In this document: positions 8,348 to 16,193 of the stretch, in pieces
Numbering within the stretch: position 1 is the first letter of the stretch
Layout of the letters: each line of letters starts with the position of its first letter
Assembly (NCBI RefSeq): GCF_037095755.1
Contig: NZ_JBAWKJ010000003.1
Span: forward strand, 1-64,000
Source of the DNA: Sphingopyxis sp. CCNWLW2
Lineage (GTDB): Bacteria > Pseudomonadota > Alphaproteobacteria > Sphingomonadales > Sphingomonadaceae
DNA: 64,000 nucleotides
Direction of reading: 5' to 3'
Notes under the pieces: model-generated
Databases searched by the model: none
Seen by the model: the letters and a program-made list of their open reading frames with translations, nothing else
Told to the model about the DNA's origin: nothing
Position numbers and translations under genes: made by a program

Positions 8348-8926
8348 ATGGAAGACAGCTCGCCGCTCGCACCGGCTTTGCTGATGGTGATCGGCGTCGG
8401 CGCCGGTGCGTGGATGCTGCGAAAGTCCTGGGGGTCCAGGGATTCGCAGGGGGGCGGCTGGATGATCGGCGGCTGGCTGCTGATCGCCGCGTCCTTCGTG
8501 CACCCGATGTGGGCGCTCGGCACCGCGCGCGGCTTCTTCATCGCACTCGCGCTCGCCTCAACGGTCGCGCTCGCGGTCGTCGCGTCGGGCTACAGCATCA
8601 AAACCGCCCGCGCCCGGGTGGCGCGCGAAAGCCTTGCCCCCGAACCCTCCGACCGCGCAACGACCAAAGGTCGCGAGACCCTCCGCTGGCTGCTCGCGGG
8701 ACCGATCGGGATGATCGCCGCTATGGGGGTCGGCATCGCCTGGGCCGCGCTCGTTCCCGGCGAACAGCAGACGCGGCTCGTCGTCGGCGGGCTGATCGTC
8801 CCCGTCGCGTGGGGCGCGTGCATGGCGTGGACGCTCGCCGACAACCGTATCCTGCGCGCGACCGCGGTGCTTGTCGGCGTCGCCATCGTCAGCTTCTCCG
8901 CCGCGATATTGAAGGGCTTCGCATGA
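8348..8926 (+). CDS. Small integral membrane protein of an iron-uptake module
   Basis: 192 aa with about five or six hydrophobic segments: residues 8-24, 38-54, 61-82, 111-135, 144-162 and 170-188. The ATG at 8348 has GGGG seven bases upstream; the frame also offers a GTG at 8330. No enzymatic motif is visible. It diverges from a TonB receptor across a Fur-like box and overlaps the next gene by 4 bp (ATGA), so it should be translationally coupled to the PepSY protein. In proteobacterial siderophore loci, unnamed small membrane proteins accompany PepSY reductases; a helper role in periplasmic iron release or inner-membrane transport is inference. I cannot assign a family. Confidence 0.75.
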   Translation: MEDSSPLAPALLMVIGVGAGAWMLRKSWGSRDSQGGGWMIGGWLLIAASFVHPMWALGTARGFFIALALASTVALAVVASGYSIKTARARVARESLAPEPSDRATTKGRETLRWLLAGPIGMIAAMGVGIAWAALVPGEQQTRLVVGGLIVPVAWGACMAWTLADNRILRATAVLVGVAIVSFSAAILKGFA

Positions 8927-10440
8927 CCACCGCCCCCGCCCAGCAGCCCGTCCCGAAAAAGGCGAAGAAAGACCTGATGTCGCGCATTCCCGCGGGCTTC
9001 GTCCGCGCGGTACTGCGCGGGCACAGCTCGCTCGGCCTCGCCTTCGCCGCGCTCATCTATCTCATCTGCCTCTCGGGCAGCATTGCGGTCTTCGCGCACG
9101 AGTTCCAGCGCTGGGAAAGCGCGGCAGCGCCGCAGGTGACCGTGGTGACGCCGGGCGCGGTGCAGACCGCCTTTGAGGGTGCGATCGCCAAGGGCGGCCC
9201 CGGAGTCGAGCATGTCTATATCACCCTGCCGACGGCCGATTTTCCGCGCCTATTGCTCTACGTCGATGCCGAAAAGGATCGCGAATTTCTTGCCGACGCC
9301 AGGGGGCAGATCGTCGAGGGCAGCGCCTTTGCGTGGACTGAGTTCATCACCCGCCTCCACATCAACCTCCACCTGCCGCGCACCTGGGGCGGCTTCCTCG
9401 TCGGCTTGATCGGGGTCGCTTTGCTCTCCTCGCTCATCTCGGGCATCCTCGCGCACCCGCGCATCTTCCGCGACGCCTTCCACCTTCGGCTCGGCGGATC
9501 GAAGCGACTGCAGGAGGCCGACCTCCACAACCGGTTTGGTGTGTGGGCGCTGCCCTTCCACATCCTCATCTCGCTGAGCGGCGCCTTCCTCGGCCTCACG
9601 ACGATCATCGTCGGGGTGCTCGGCATGGCGATGTTCAGCGGCGACGTGGGCAAGGTCTATGCGCTGTTCACCCCCGTCCCGCCGATCGACGACCCGCGCC
9701 CCGCGTCCGTGCTCGACCTTGAACCGATGTTCGCCAAACTGCCCGCCACCGGCGGCCGCGTCGAATATGTCTTCACCGAACATCCGACCGAAATGGGCGG
9801 CGCCGCGCTGTTCAACGTCAAGCATCCCAATCGGCTCGCGGGCACCGACAGCTACGCCTTCCGCCGCGACGCGACGATGTACGACGCCTCGCCGGCGGCG
9901 AAGAACAACCTCGGCGAAGACGTCCTCGCCTCGATGGGGGTGCTGCACTTCGGCTGGTTCGGCGGCGGGCTCATCAAGATCGTCTATTTCGCGCTCGGCC
10001 TCGGCCTCACCTATCTCGCCGCGAGCGGGGTCCATATCTGGCTCGCACGCCGCCGCGACAAGGGCCGCCCCGCTCCGGGATGGGAGCGGCTGTGGAGCGC
10101 GACGGTTTGGGGGCAACCCGTCGCGATTGCGCTGGCCGCAATTGCCAGCCTTGCTCTTGCCGATGTCACCTTTGCCATTGGTACATGGTTGGTCTGGTCG
10201 GTCCTCTTTTGGCTGGCGGCAATCCGGGTGTCCACCGGGACCATCGCGCTCGTCGGCCGCCGGTTTCTTGCGTGTGCTTTGGTTGCAACCGCGGTAACCC
10301 AGATGCTGACGCGGGGCGGAGGCGATCCGATGGCTTGGCTGGTTAATGCTATGCTCGTAACGGCCGGCATCGTTGCGCTGTTGCCCGACCTGCCGACGAT
10401 ACGGACGCTCCTGCGTCCGGCGTCAGTGACCAGCATTTGA
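8923..10440 (+). CDS. PepSY-associated membrane protein (PiuB-like)
   Basis: 505 aa. The N-terminal KKAKKDLMSRIPAGFVRAVLRGHSSLGL is followed by the first membrane segment (about 37-57), a large periplasmic loop, and paired segments around LISGILAHPRIFRDAF and FHILISLSGAFLGLTTIIVG. Four more helices lie near the C-terminus, with LHFGWFGG before them. The RGHSSLGL entry, the HLRLGG loop and the paired histidines near the membrane are typical of the PepSY_TM family, proposed to reduce or release siderophore-bound iron at the inner membrane. It is coupled by ATGA overlap to the preceding membrane protein and is divergent from the TonB receptor, which supports iron uptake. The C-terminal membrane segments (about 400-495) extend beyond the family core. 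Confidence 0.88.
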   Translation: MTTAPAQQPVPKKAKKDLMSRIPAGFVRAVLRGHSSLGLAFAALIYLICLSGSIAVFAHEFQRWESAAAPQVTVVTPGAVQTAFEGAIAKGGPGVEHVYITLPTADFPRLLLYVDAEKDREFLADARGQIVEGSAFAWTEFITRLHINLHLPRTWGGFLVGLIGVALLSSLISGILAHPRIFRDAFHLRLGGSKRLQEADLHNRFGVWALPFHILISLSGAFLGLTTIIVGVLGMAMFSGDVGKVYALFTPVPPIDDPRPASVLDLEPMFAKLPATGGRVEYVFTEHPTEMGGAALFNVKHPNRLAGTDSYAFRRDATMYDASPAAKNNLGEDVLASMGVLHFGWFGGGLIKIVYFALGLGLTYLAASGVHIWLARRRDKGRPAPGWERLWSATVWGQPVAIALAAIASLALADVTFAIGTWLVWSVLFWLAAIRVSTGTIALVGRRFLACALVATAVTQMLTRGGGDPMAWLVNAMLVTAGIVALLPDLPTIRTLLRPASVTSI

Positions 10441-10610
10441 TCCTCGCGTCCGCATAGAGGGCCCTTGTCCCAAGCACATTGGTCCAACGGCAGCTTCGAT
10501 AGGCGCCGCTCCCGGAAGCCGACGGGCCGCAACCGGCCAAGATCGACAGATGAGCGTCACACATCAATCTGTTAGAAACGGAACCGGTTCCGGTCGTCGC
10601 CACGCCGCAT

Positions 10611-11209
10611 TCATCCCCATCGGCTAAGCCGGACGAACAACGCGGTGCCCAGACCCATGACAATCATGGCCGAAGCGGACAACCCGAACACGGACGAGAT
10701 AACGAAAGACGGGCTTCACCCGAACTCAGGTGCCAAAGAAGGAAAGCGCCGGCGAACGAGAACGCCACAAGCTGACCCGCGGCGACGCCCGCAATGCCGA
10801 GCCGGGGGAATGGCCCCAAGCCAAGTCCAAGGGCCCCACCAACGACGACCTGACCAAAGCCTGCGGCAAGCAGCGTCACAGCGGGGACAACCATATTGCC
10901 TGAACCGCGCGCTATCGACGCGAGGGTGTTCGTTAGCCAGATTCCGACGATGGCCCAAGCCGCGACATTGGAGAATGCGAGCGCTTGATCGAGCACGGCG
11001 CCCGAGCCGCCCAATGTGCGGTAAACGGCAGGACCGAAAGCCAGCACCGCGGAGGTGAATAATATGCCGAGTAGCGCTGCGATGACAAGCGAACAGAGGG
11101 CCAGCGCTTGCGCCCGATCGCGGTCGCCCGCACCGAGCGCGCGGCTCACAGCTCCCGACACGGTGCCGCCCATTCTGGAACCAGCCTTGTGATCAACACC
11201 ATAGCGCAT
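10611..11209 (-). pseudogene. Decayed MATE-family efflux transporter
   Basis: The minus-strand frame 11209-10664 encodes a MATE segment. GGTVSGAVSRALGAGDRDRA is the loop after TM2, followed by about four membrane helices corresponding to TM3-TM6. The first two helices are missing. After LSSGEARLSL the reading frame ends; a different frame (about 10700-10611) encodes one further hydrophobic helix, MIVMGLGTALFVRL, like the last helix of a MATE protein. The whole C-terminal half is therefore absent, consistent with an internal deletion plus frameshift. Intact family members have about 450 residues and 12 helices. The 5' break lies exactly at the edge of a 44-bp palindrome. It is unlikely to be functional. 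Confidence 0.7.
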
Positions 11210-11253
11210 CCCGCGCTCCTTTATATGATGGCTATCATATAAAGGAGCGCGGG
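11210..11253. repeat. Perfect 44-bp palindrome (20-bp arms, 4-nt centre)
   Basis: Arms 11210-11229 and 11234-11253 are exact inverted complements around GGCT. The outer part is G+C-rich and the inner part is TATATGAT/ATCATATA. It abuts the truncated 5' end of the MATE remnant. It could be a cruciform-forming rearrangement scar, an element end or an operator; no T-run marks it as a simple terminator. Confidence 0.85.
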
Positions 11254-11581
11254 CAACTGCATTCTGCGTTGCATCAGTTAACTCGGCGAATTGCCCCTAC
11301 ACTGGCCGCCATCGGGGGTGTTCCGGTGAGAGGGCACCGCGGGGCAGTTGCCACTTAGTTTTTGGCTCGTTTATCCCAGGCGCCACGATGAACATCAATT
11401 AAACGGCTGCGGCCGATGACGGCGACTTGGCCGATGGTTGGCGATGAGTGCTGGGCGTGTTCAAGTTTCCGCAAAGCTAGAGCCGGCGGGGCGGCGTGCG
11501 AAGGCGGTTATGATTAAATCTGTATGTTGGACATCGACTCGCTTTCAAATATTAGCTATACAGATAACTAAGGAGAATGGG
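11254..11581. other. Intergenic region upstream of TetR gene
   Basis: 328 bp without a recognisable gene. The last 60 bp, before the TetR start, are A+T-rich (TTCAAATATTAGCTATACAGATAACTAAGG) and probably hold its promoter. Nothing else was identified. Confidence 0.5.
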
Positions 11582-12214
11582 ATGGCGACAGCGGACAGGC
11601 CTGCGCGGCAAGATGTGGCCGGTTCGGCGCCCGACCGGCTGCTCGTGGCGCTCGGCGATTTGCTTACCGAGCGCGACACGCTGGAATTTTCGCTTCTCGA
11701 GGTTGCCCGGCGGGCGGGGGTGAACCACGCGCTCGTCGGCTATCATTTTGGTGGCAAGGAAGGGCTGCTGTTAGCCTTGCTGGAGCGCTCCGCGGCGGCG
11801 GCGCTCAAATCGCTTGAGAAGCTCGTTGCCGCCGACCTCCCCGGGATCGAGAAGATCAGGCTTCATATTCATGGGGTTCTCGGCGTTTATCACTGCCATC
11901 CCTATATCAACCGGCTGGTGAACACCCTCCAGTGCGGAAGCGATGCCAACGCGCGGCAATTGGCGGACATCTTCATTCTTCCGCTGAGGCGTTATCAGGC
12001 AGCGTTGCTCGACCAGGCAGGTCGCGAGGGAGCGATCGTCGCCGTCGACCCCAGCCTGTTCTATTACATGCTGATCGGGGCCTGTGATTTTCTGTTCCAG
12101 TCGCGGCGGACGCTGCCGCATGTGATCGGCGTCGATTCGATCAGCGAGGAAATGAAACGCGCCTATGCCGACCAGCTGGTGCGGATAGTGTCGGACGGTT
12201 TGCGCCCAAGATAG
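11582..12214 (+). CDS. TetR/AcrR family transcriptional regulator
   Basis: 210 aa. The N-terminal helix-turn-helix (about residues 20-65) includes LLTERDTLEFSLLEVARRAGVNHALVGYHFGGKEGLLLALL, with the TetR signature turn GYHFGGKEGL. The remainder is an all-helical ligand and dimerisation domain. AAGGAG lies 8 nt upstream of the ATG. It is followed 29 bp later by a large LuxR/MalT-type regulator, so both may be one unit controlling the catabolic cluster to the right. It closely resembles in layout the second TetR at 55930 (EFSLLEVARRAGV against DFSLGEVAKRTGL, both ending in YHFG.K.GLL), which suggests paralogues. The ligand is unknown. Confidence 0.9.
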   Translation: MATADRPARQDVAGSAPDRLLVALGDLLTERDTLEFSLLEVARRAGVNHALVGYHFGGKEGLLLALLERSAAAALKSLEKLVAADLPGIEKIRLHIHGVLGVYHCHPYINRLVNTLQCGSDANARQLADIFILPLRRYQAALLDQAGREGAIVAVDPSLFYYMLIGACDFLFQSRRTLPHVIGVDSISEEMKRAYADQLVRIVSDGLRPR

Positions 12215-12243
12215 CGCGGCCGCCGTGGGAGAGGAGTGAGGCA

Positions 12244-14748
12244 ATGGCGAATCGCATGGCGCTTGCGCTGCAACCAGAGGGGGCGAGCGTGCCCGCCGTC
12301 CTGCCGATGGACTATGTTCCGACACGGGCGTTTGACCTCGCGCGCGACGACCGGACGCCGCTTACCGTGATTGCGGCGCCGGCGGGCTATGGCAAAACCA
12401 GCCTGCTGCAGGCCCTCGCGGTCGATGCGGCCAACCGCGGCTATGCGACCGAGTGGCGAGCGCTTGAGAATTGCGCCGTCGAGGAGACGGTCGCTCTGAT
12501 GCCCGACGTCATCTTCGTCGATGATGCACATCTTGGCGATCCGCGGCGCTTCGAACGGTTCATACGTGCCATCGTAACTGGGCCAGGGCGCGGAGCTGCC
12601 AGCTGCTATGTCGTCGCGACCCGGACGCTGCCGGAAATGGACTGGCTGGGCCTGGAGGCTCGCGGGCTGACCCGCCTGCTTCGGCTTGAGGATTTGACGC
12701 TGAACGAAGAGGAGGCAGCCCGCCTGCTCAACCATTATGCTGGCGCGAACAGCCCGTCGCAAGAGACCCTCTCCGCGGCGCAGCGCTGGACCGAAGGGTG
12801 GCCGATCGCTCTGCAGCTTTGCGGCCTCATGGCGCGGCGGAGGAGCTGTATCGCGCGCAACATCATTGAGGACGCGGGCAATTCGGGCGATCTTTTTCGT
12901 TACCTCGGGGAAGCGCTCTACGCCGAACTCGACGAACCGATGCAAAGGTTTCTCCTCGCGATCAGCGACCTGGAGCATTTCTCTTTCGCGATGATCGCCG
13001 CGCTCATGGGGCCGACCGGAGCCAGTCTGCTGACACGCGCGGCCGCGGAAAATCTCATGGTGGTGCCTGTCGCGTCGCGCCCAGGCTGTCTTCGCCTGCA
13101 CGGGGTTTTTCGTTCGTTCCTGCAAGGATGCAAAACCCGTAGCGGCATGGCGACAGATCGCGGGCACCTTCGCAGCGCCGCGGCGTGGTCGCTTGCGGAA
13201 GGTCATATCGCCGAGGGTATCGAATATCTCCTTCGTGCTGGCCGGGCGGCGGACGCACAATGCGAACTTCTGCGACACGCCCAGCACCTTATCCAGGAAG
13301 AAGGCGAAATCGTCCGGCTCCTCTTGTGGTCGAGTGAGATCGAACGCGCTTTGGGGACGCTTGCCGCGCCGCTGCGTTTGTGGCGCTGCTGGGGGCTTTC
13401 GCTTTCGCTCGAACTCGATCAGGCCGAAACCGAACTCGCGCTCGCAAGCGCCGATATTCCCGCCGATGCCCCCGCGGAGAATCGCGCGCATCGGGACCGG
13501 CTTTATGTCAGTCTGGCGGCCCAGGCGGGGCGGTTCGACGAGGTAATCGCGCGCTCCGAGGCATGGCTTGCCGATTGGGGCGAAGCCAAGCCCTTTCATA
13601 CGGCGGCGGTGACCGCGCTCAAGGCGTTGTCCTACCACCGGCTCGGTCAACCCGCCGCGAGCCGGCGCGAAATCGCGATCGCGCGGCGCCTGGCCCGCGG
13701 CACCGGGCGCAATTTTGCCCATTTGTGGGTGGCGGTGATCGATACCGTCCTTGAGCTCGAGTCCGGGCGCGCGACCCGGGCACGAGCGATGATCGAGATG
13801 GAGCTGGCGAATCTCGAAGATCGGACCCCGGTCGCGCGATCGATGGTAGCGTTGATGCACAGCGTCGCTGCACGGGTGATACTCGAGACGGGCGACCTCG
13901 ATGAAGCGTCCCGAAGGCTCGCCCTCGGTCAGCCGGGTTTTTACCGGCACGGCATCGTGGAGACCTGCTTTGCTGCCTCGGAAGCCGCCGCCATCATTGC
14001 CGCCGAGAGCGGCGGCATCGACGTCGCCCTGGCCGAGCTGCGACTGTCGGAAGTACCCGGGCAGCGCTTCGCCGCCCTCTCGGCGATGCGGGCAGTGCAG
14101 ATGCTCATCGGTGCGCGCCGGATCGACGAGGCGGCCGCCACTTTCGACGCCGAGCTTGGCATGCTTGAGGCCAGCCTCGACAGTGATGTGCTCTTCGCGG
14201 CGCTGACTCTGGCACGCGGGCAGGCGGCCAGCGCCTTGATCATGTGCGATCGCCTCATTGCGGCTTGCGAGTCTGCGGGGCGGGGCCGACTGCTCTTGGC
14301 AGCGCTGCTGATCGCGGCGGGCGGCCGCGACGCCGAAGGCGACATGGGAGCCGCGCGGCGCTACTGGCGCCGTGCCATCCGTCTCGCCGCCGATGGCGGC
14401 CTCCAGCAAACCGCGGTTGAAAATGCGTGGGCGGTCGCTGCGCTGCTACGGTCCGCCGAGGCGATGGAGGCGTTGACCCCGCTCGAGGCTGCGATCTGTT
14501 CCAAGATGCGAATCCATGCGGGAATCGACTTCGCGGCAGCGGTCTCCATAGAGATAGAGCAGCTAACTCCGCGCGAGGCCGAAGTGCTGCGACTGCTCGA
14601 CAGCGGATTGACGAGCGAGCGACTGGCGCAACGCATGGAACTTGGCCCGTCGACCGCCAGATGGCACATGCGCAACATCTATGCGAAGCTCGGCGTCCAC
14701 AACCGGTCCGGCGCAATCGCCCGTGCCCGGCAACTGGCGCTGATCTGA
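12244..14748 (+). CDS. Large MalT-like LuxR-family regulator with ATPase domain
   Basis: 834 aa. The Walker A motif APAGYGKTS (about 45-53) and Walker B DVIFVDDAH (88-96) define a STAND/AAA-type ATPase. A long helical TPR-like region (about 300-760) with many Ala/Leu repeats is followed by a C-terminal LuxR helix-turn-helix (about 770-830), including LTPREAEVLRLLDSGLTSE and the recognition helix before NIYAKLGVHNRSGAIARA. This is the LAL/MalT design: an inducer and ATP drive oligomerisation and activation. The start ATG follows GAGAGGAGTG. It sits between TetR and a convergent catabolic operon and is the best local candidate for activating the operons at 14.8-26.4 kb. The repeated CCCCCTC motif in their promoters could be its site (inference). 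Confidence 0.92.
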   Translation: MANRMALALQPEGASVPAVLPMDYVPTRAFDLARDDRTPLTVIAAPAGYGKTSLLQALAVDAANRGYATEWRALENCAVEETVALMPDVIFVDDAHLGDPRRFERFIRAIVTGPGRGAASCYVVATRTLPEMDWLGLEARGLTRLLRLEDLTLNEEEAARLLNHYAGANSPSQETLSAAQRWTEGWPIALQLCGLMARRRSCIARNIIEDAGNSGDLFRYLGEALYAELDEPMQRFLLAISDLEHFSFAMIAALMGPTGASLLTRAAAENLMVVPVASRPGCLRLHGVFRSFLQGCKTRSGMATDRGHLRSAAAWSLAEGHIAEGIEYLLRAGRAADAQCELLRHAQHLIQEEGEIVRLLLWSSEIERALGTLAAPLRLWRCWGLSLSLELDQAETELALASADIPADAPAENRAHRDRLYVSLAAQAGRFDEVIARSEAWLADWGEAKPFHTAAVTALKALSYHRLGQPAASRREIAIARRLARGTGRNFAHLWVAVIDTVLELESGRATRARAMIEMELANLEDRTPVARSMVALMHSVAARVILETGDLDEASRRLALGQPGFYRHGIVETCFAASEAAAIIAAESGGIDVALAELRLSEVPGQRFAALSAMRAVQMLIGARRIDEAAATFDAELGMLEASLDSDVLFAALTLARGQAASALIMCDRLIAACESAGRGRLLLAALLIAAGGRDAEGDMGAARRYWRRAIRLAADGGLQQTAVENAWAVAALLRSAEAMEALTPLEAAICSKMRIHAGIDFAAAVSIEIEQLTPREAEVLRLLDSGLTSERLAQRMELGPSTARWHMRNIYAKLGVHNRSGAIARARQLALI

Positions 14749-14768
14749 CAAGCGGCCTTGCGCTGACG

Positions 14769-16193
14769 TCAGGCAACGATGTGCTTCACGGTGACGGTCT
14801 GCGAGATGGTATATTCGAGCAGCCCGGATAGCCCGTTTTCCACACCGATCCCCGATTGCTTATGGCCGGCGAAGGGCTGAAACGGCGTGAGATGCTGCAC
14901 TTCGTTGATCCAGACGGTTCCGGTCTCCAGGCGCTGTGCGACCTCGGTGGCGAGAGCGATATCCTTCGTCCAGACCGAACCCGCGAGCCCATAATCGCTT
15001 GCATTGGCGCGGGCGATCGCGTCTTCGAGATTGTCGAATTTCAGAATCGGCAGAACCGGGCCGAAGGGCTCCTCCTGAACGATACGCGATGCCTCCGGGG
15101 GATTGCCGATAATCGTCACCGGGATGAAATAGCCCGGTACGTCGCGATCGATGTCGCCTCCCAGAAGGAAGTCATGTCCTTGCGCCTTGCTGTCGTCGAT
15201 CAGTTCGGCCACCCGCGCGAACTGCAGGGCGTTCTGCACCGGGCCGAGCTGCGTCCCCTGACCGGCGCCGTCGCCGAGGCGCACGCTCCTTGCATAATCC
15301 ACCAGCGCGCGCGTCAGGGGCTCGTAAATATCGGCGTGCACATAAAGTCGCTTGGTCGCAATGCAGATCTGGCCGCTGTTCCGGAACGCCGCCCAGAAGA
15401 GCGCCTTCCCCGTTTGCTCGATATCGACATCCGGCATCACGATCGCAGCGTCGTTGCCGCCAAGTTCGAGCGTGATGCGTTTAAGGTCGGTTGCTGCGGA
15501 CGCCATGACGCGCTTGCCCGTCGCGGTCGACCCGGTGAAGCTGATCTTGTCGAAGCCGGGATGGGCCGTCATTAGCGGGCCCAGCGCATCATCACCGACA
15601 ATGACGTTCAAAACTCCGGGCGGAAATACCCCGCGAAGAAGCTCGCCGATCCGCAGCATGGTCAGCGGAGTGAAGGGCGAAGGCTTCAGGACCAGCGAAT
15701 TGCCCGCCGCCAGTGCCGGAGCGATTTTCCAGAAGGAGAGAAGGACAGGGAAATTCCACGGCGAAATCCCGGCAACCACGCCGACCGGCACGCGGCGGGT
15801 CTCCGATAGACGTTCATCCGTATCCTCGTTCACCGTAACGGGGATTTCCATGTCGGCGAACGACGTCAGCCAATAGGCCGCACCCATGATCTCGAACCGC
15901 GCCTCGTCGTGCGGCTTTCCCTGCTCGCTGGTCAAAAGCCGCATCAGCGAATCGGCATGTTCCACGAGGACCGCGGCGGCGGCCTTGAGGCTGCGCGCCC
16001 GTTCCGTCCGGGGCAAATCGCGCCATCCCGGAAAAGCGCGCCGCGCCGCGGCAACGGCGTCGTCCAACTCCTTCGCGGTCGCATTGGGCGCATGGCCGAT
16101 GACCGCCTCCGTTGCCGGGTTAATGACGTCAAGGCTGTCTGCCGTGACGACCGCTTCGCCGCCAATGGTCAGGCTGTATTCTGCGAGGCTCAT
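14769..16193 (-). CDS. NAD(P)-dependent aldehyde dehydrogenase
   Basis: 474 aa, normal family length. Catalytic residues are in place: Asn147 (SPWNFP), Glu243 (LELGGND) and the nucleophile Cys277 (NSGQICIATKR). The cofactor-binding FTGSTATGK lies at 219-227. It oxidises an aldehyde to a carboxylic acid in the cytoplasm. It is last in the operon TonB receptor - CoA transferase - thiolase-like - ALDH, overlapping the thiolase-like gene by 4 bp, so it presumably works on an aldehyde intermediate of that pathway. The GGNDA context after the glutamate resembles dehydrogenases for medium or aromatic aldehydes, but substrate cannot be read from sequence. It is convergent with the MalT-like gene, with only 20 bp between. 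Confidence 0.93.
   Translation of the reverse strand: MSLAEYSLTIGGEAVVTADSLDVINPATEAVIGHAPNATAKELDDAVAAARRAFPGWRDLPRTERARSLKAAAAVLVEHADSLMRLLTSEQGKPHDEARFEIMGAAYWLTSFADMEIPVTVNEDTDERLSETRRVPVGVVAGISPWNFPVLLSFWKIAPALAAGNSLVLKPSPFTPLTMLRIGELLRGVFPPGVLNVIVGDDALGPLMTAHPGFDKISFTGSTATGKRVMASAATDLKRITLELGGNDAAIVMPDVDIEQTGKALFWAAFRNSGQICIATKRLYVHADIYEPLTRALVDYARSVRLGDGAGQGTQLGPVQNALQFARVAELIDDSKAQGHDFLLGGDIDRDVPGYFIPVTIIGNPPEASRIVQEEPFGPVLPILKFDNLEDAIARANASDYGLAGSVWTKDIALATEVAQRLETGTVWINEVQHLTPFQPFAGHKQSGIGVENGLSGLLEYTISQTVTVKHIVA

Noticed and set aside
12163..14409. 748-codon minus-strand frame opposite the MalT-like regulator
   Set aside because: The opposite strand has Walker A, Walker B and LuxR domains; this one has none.
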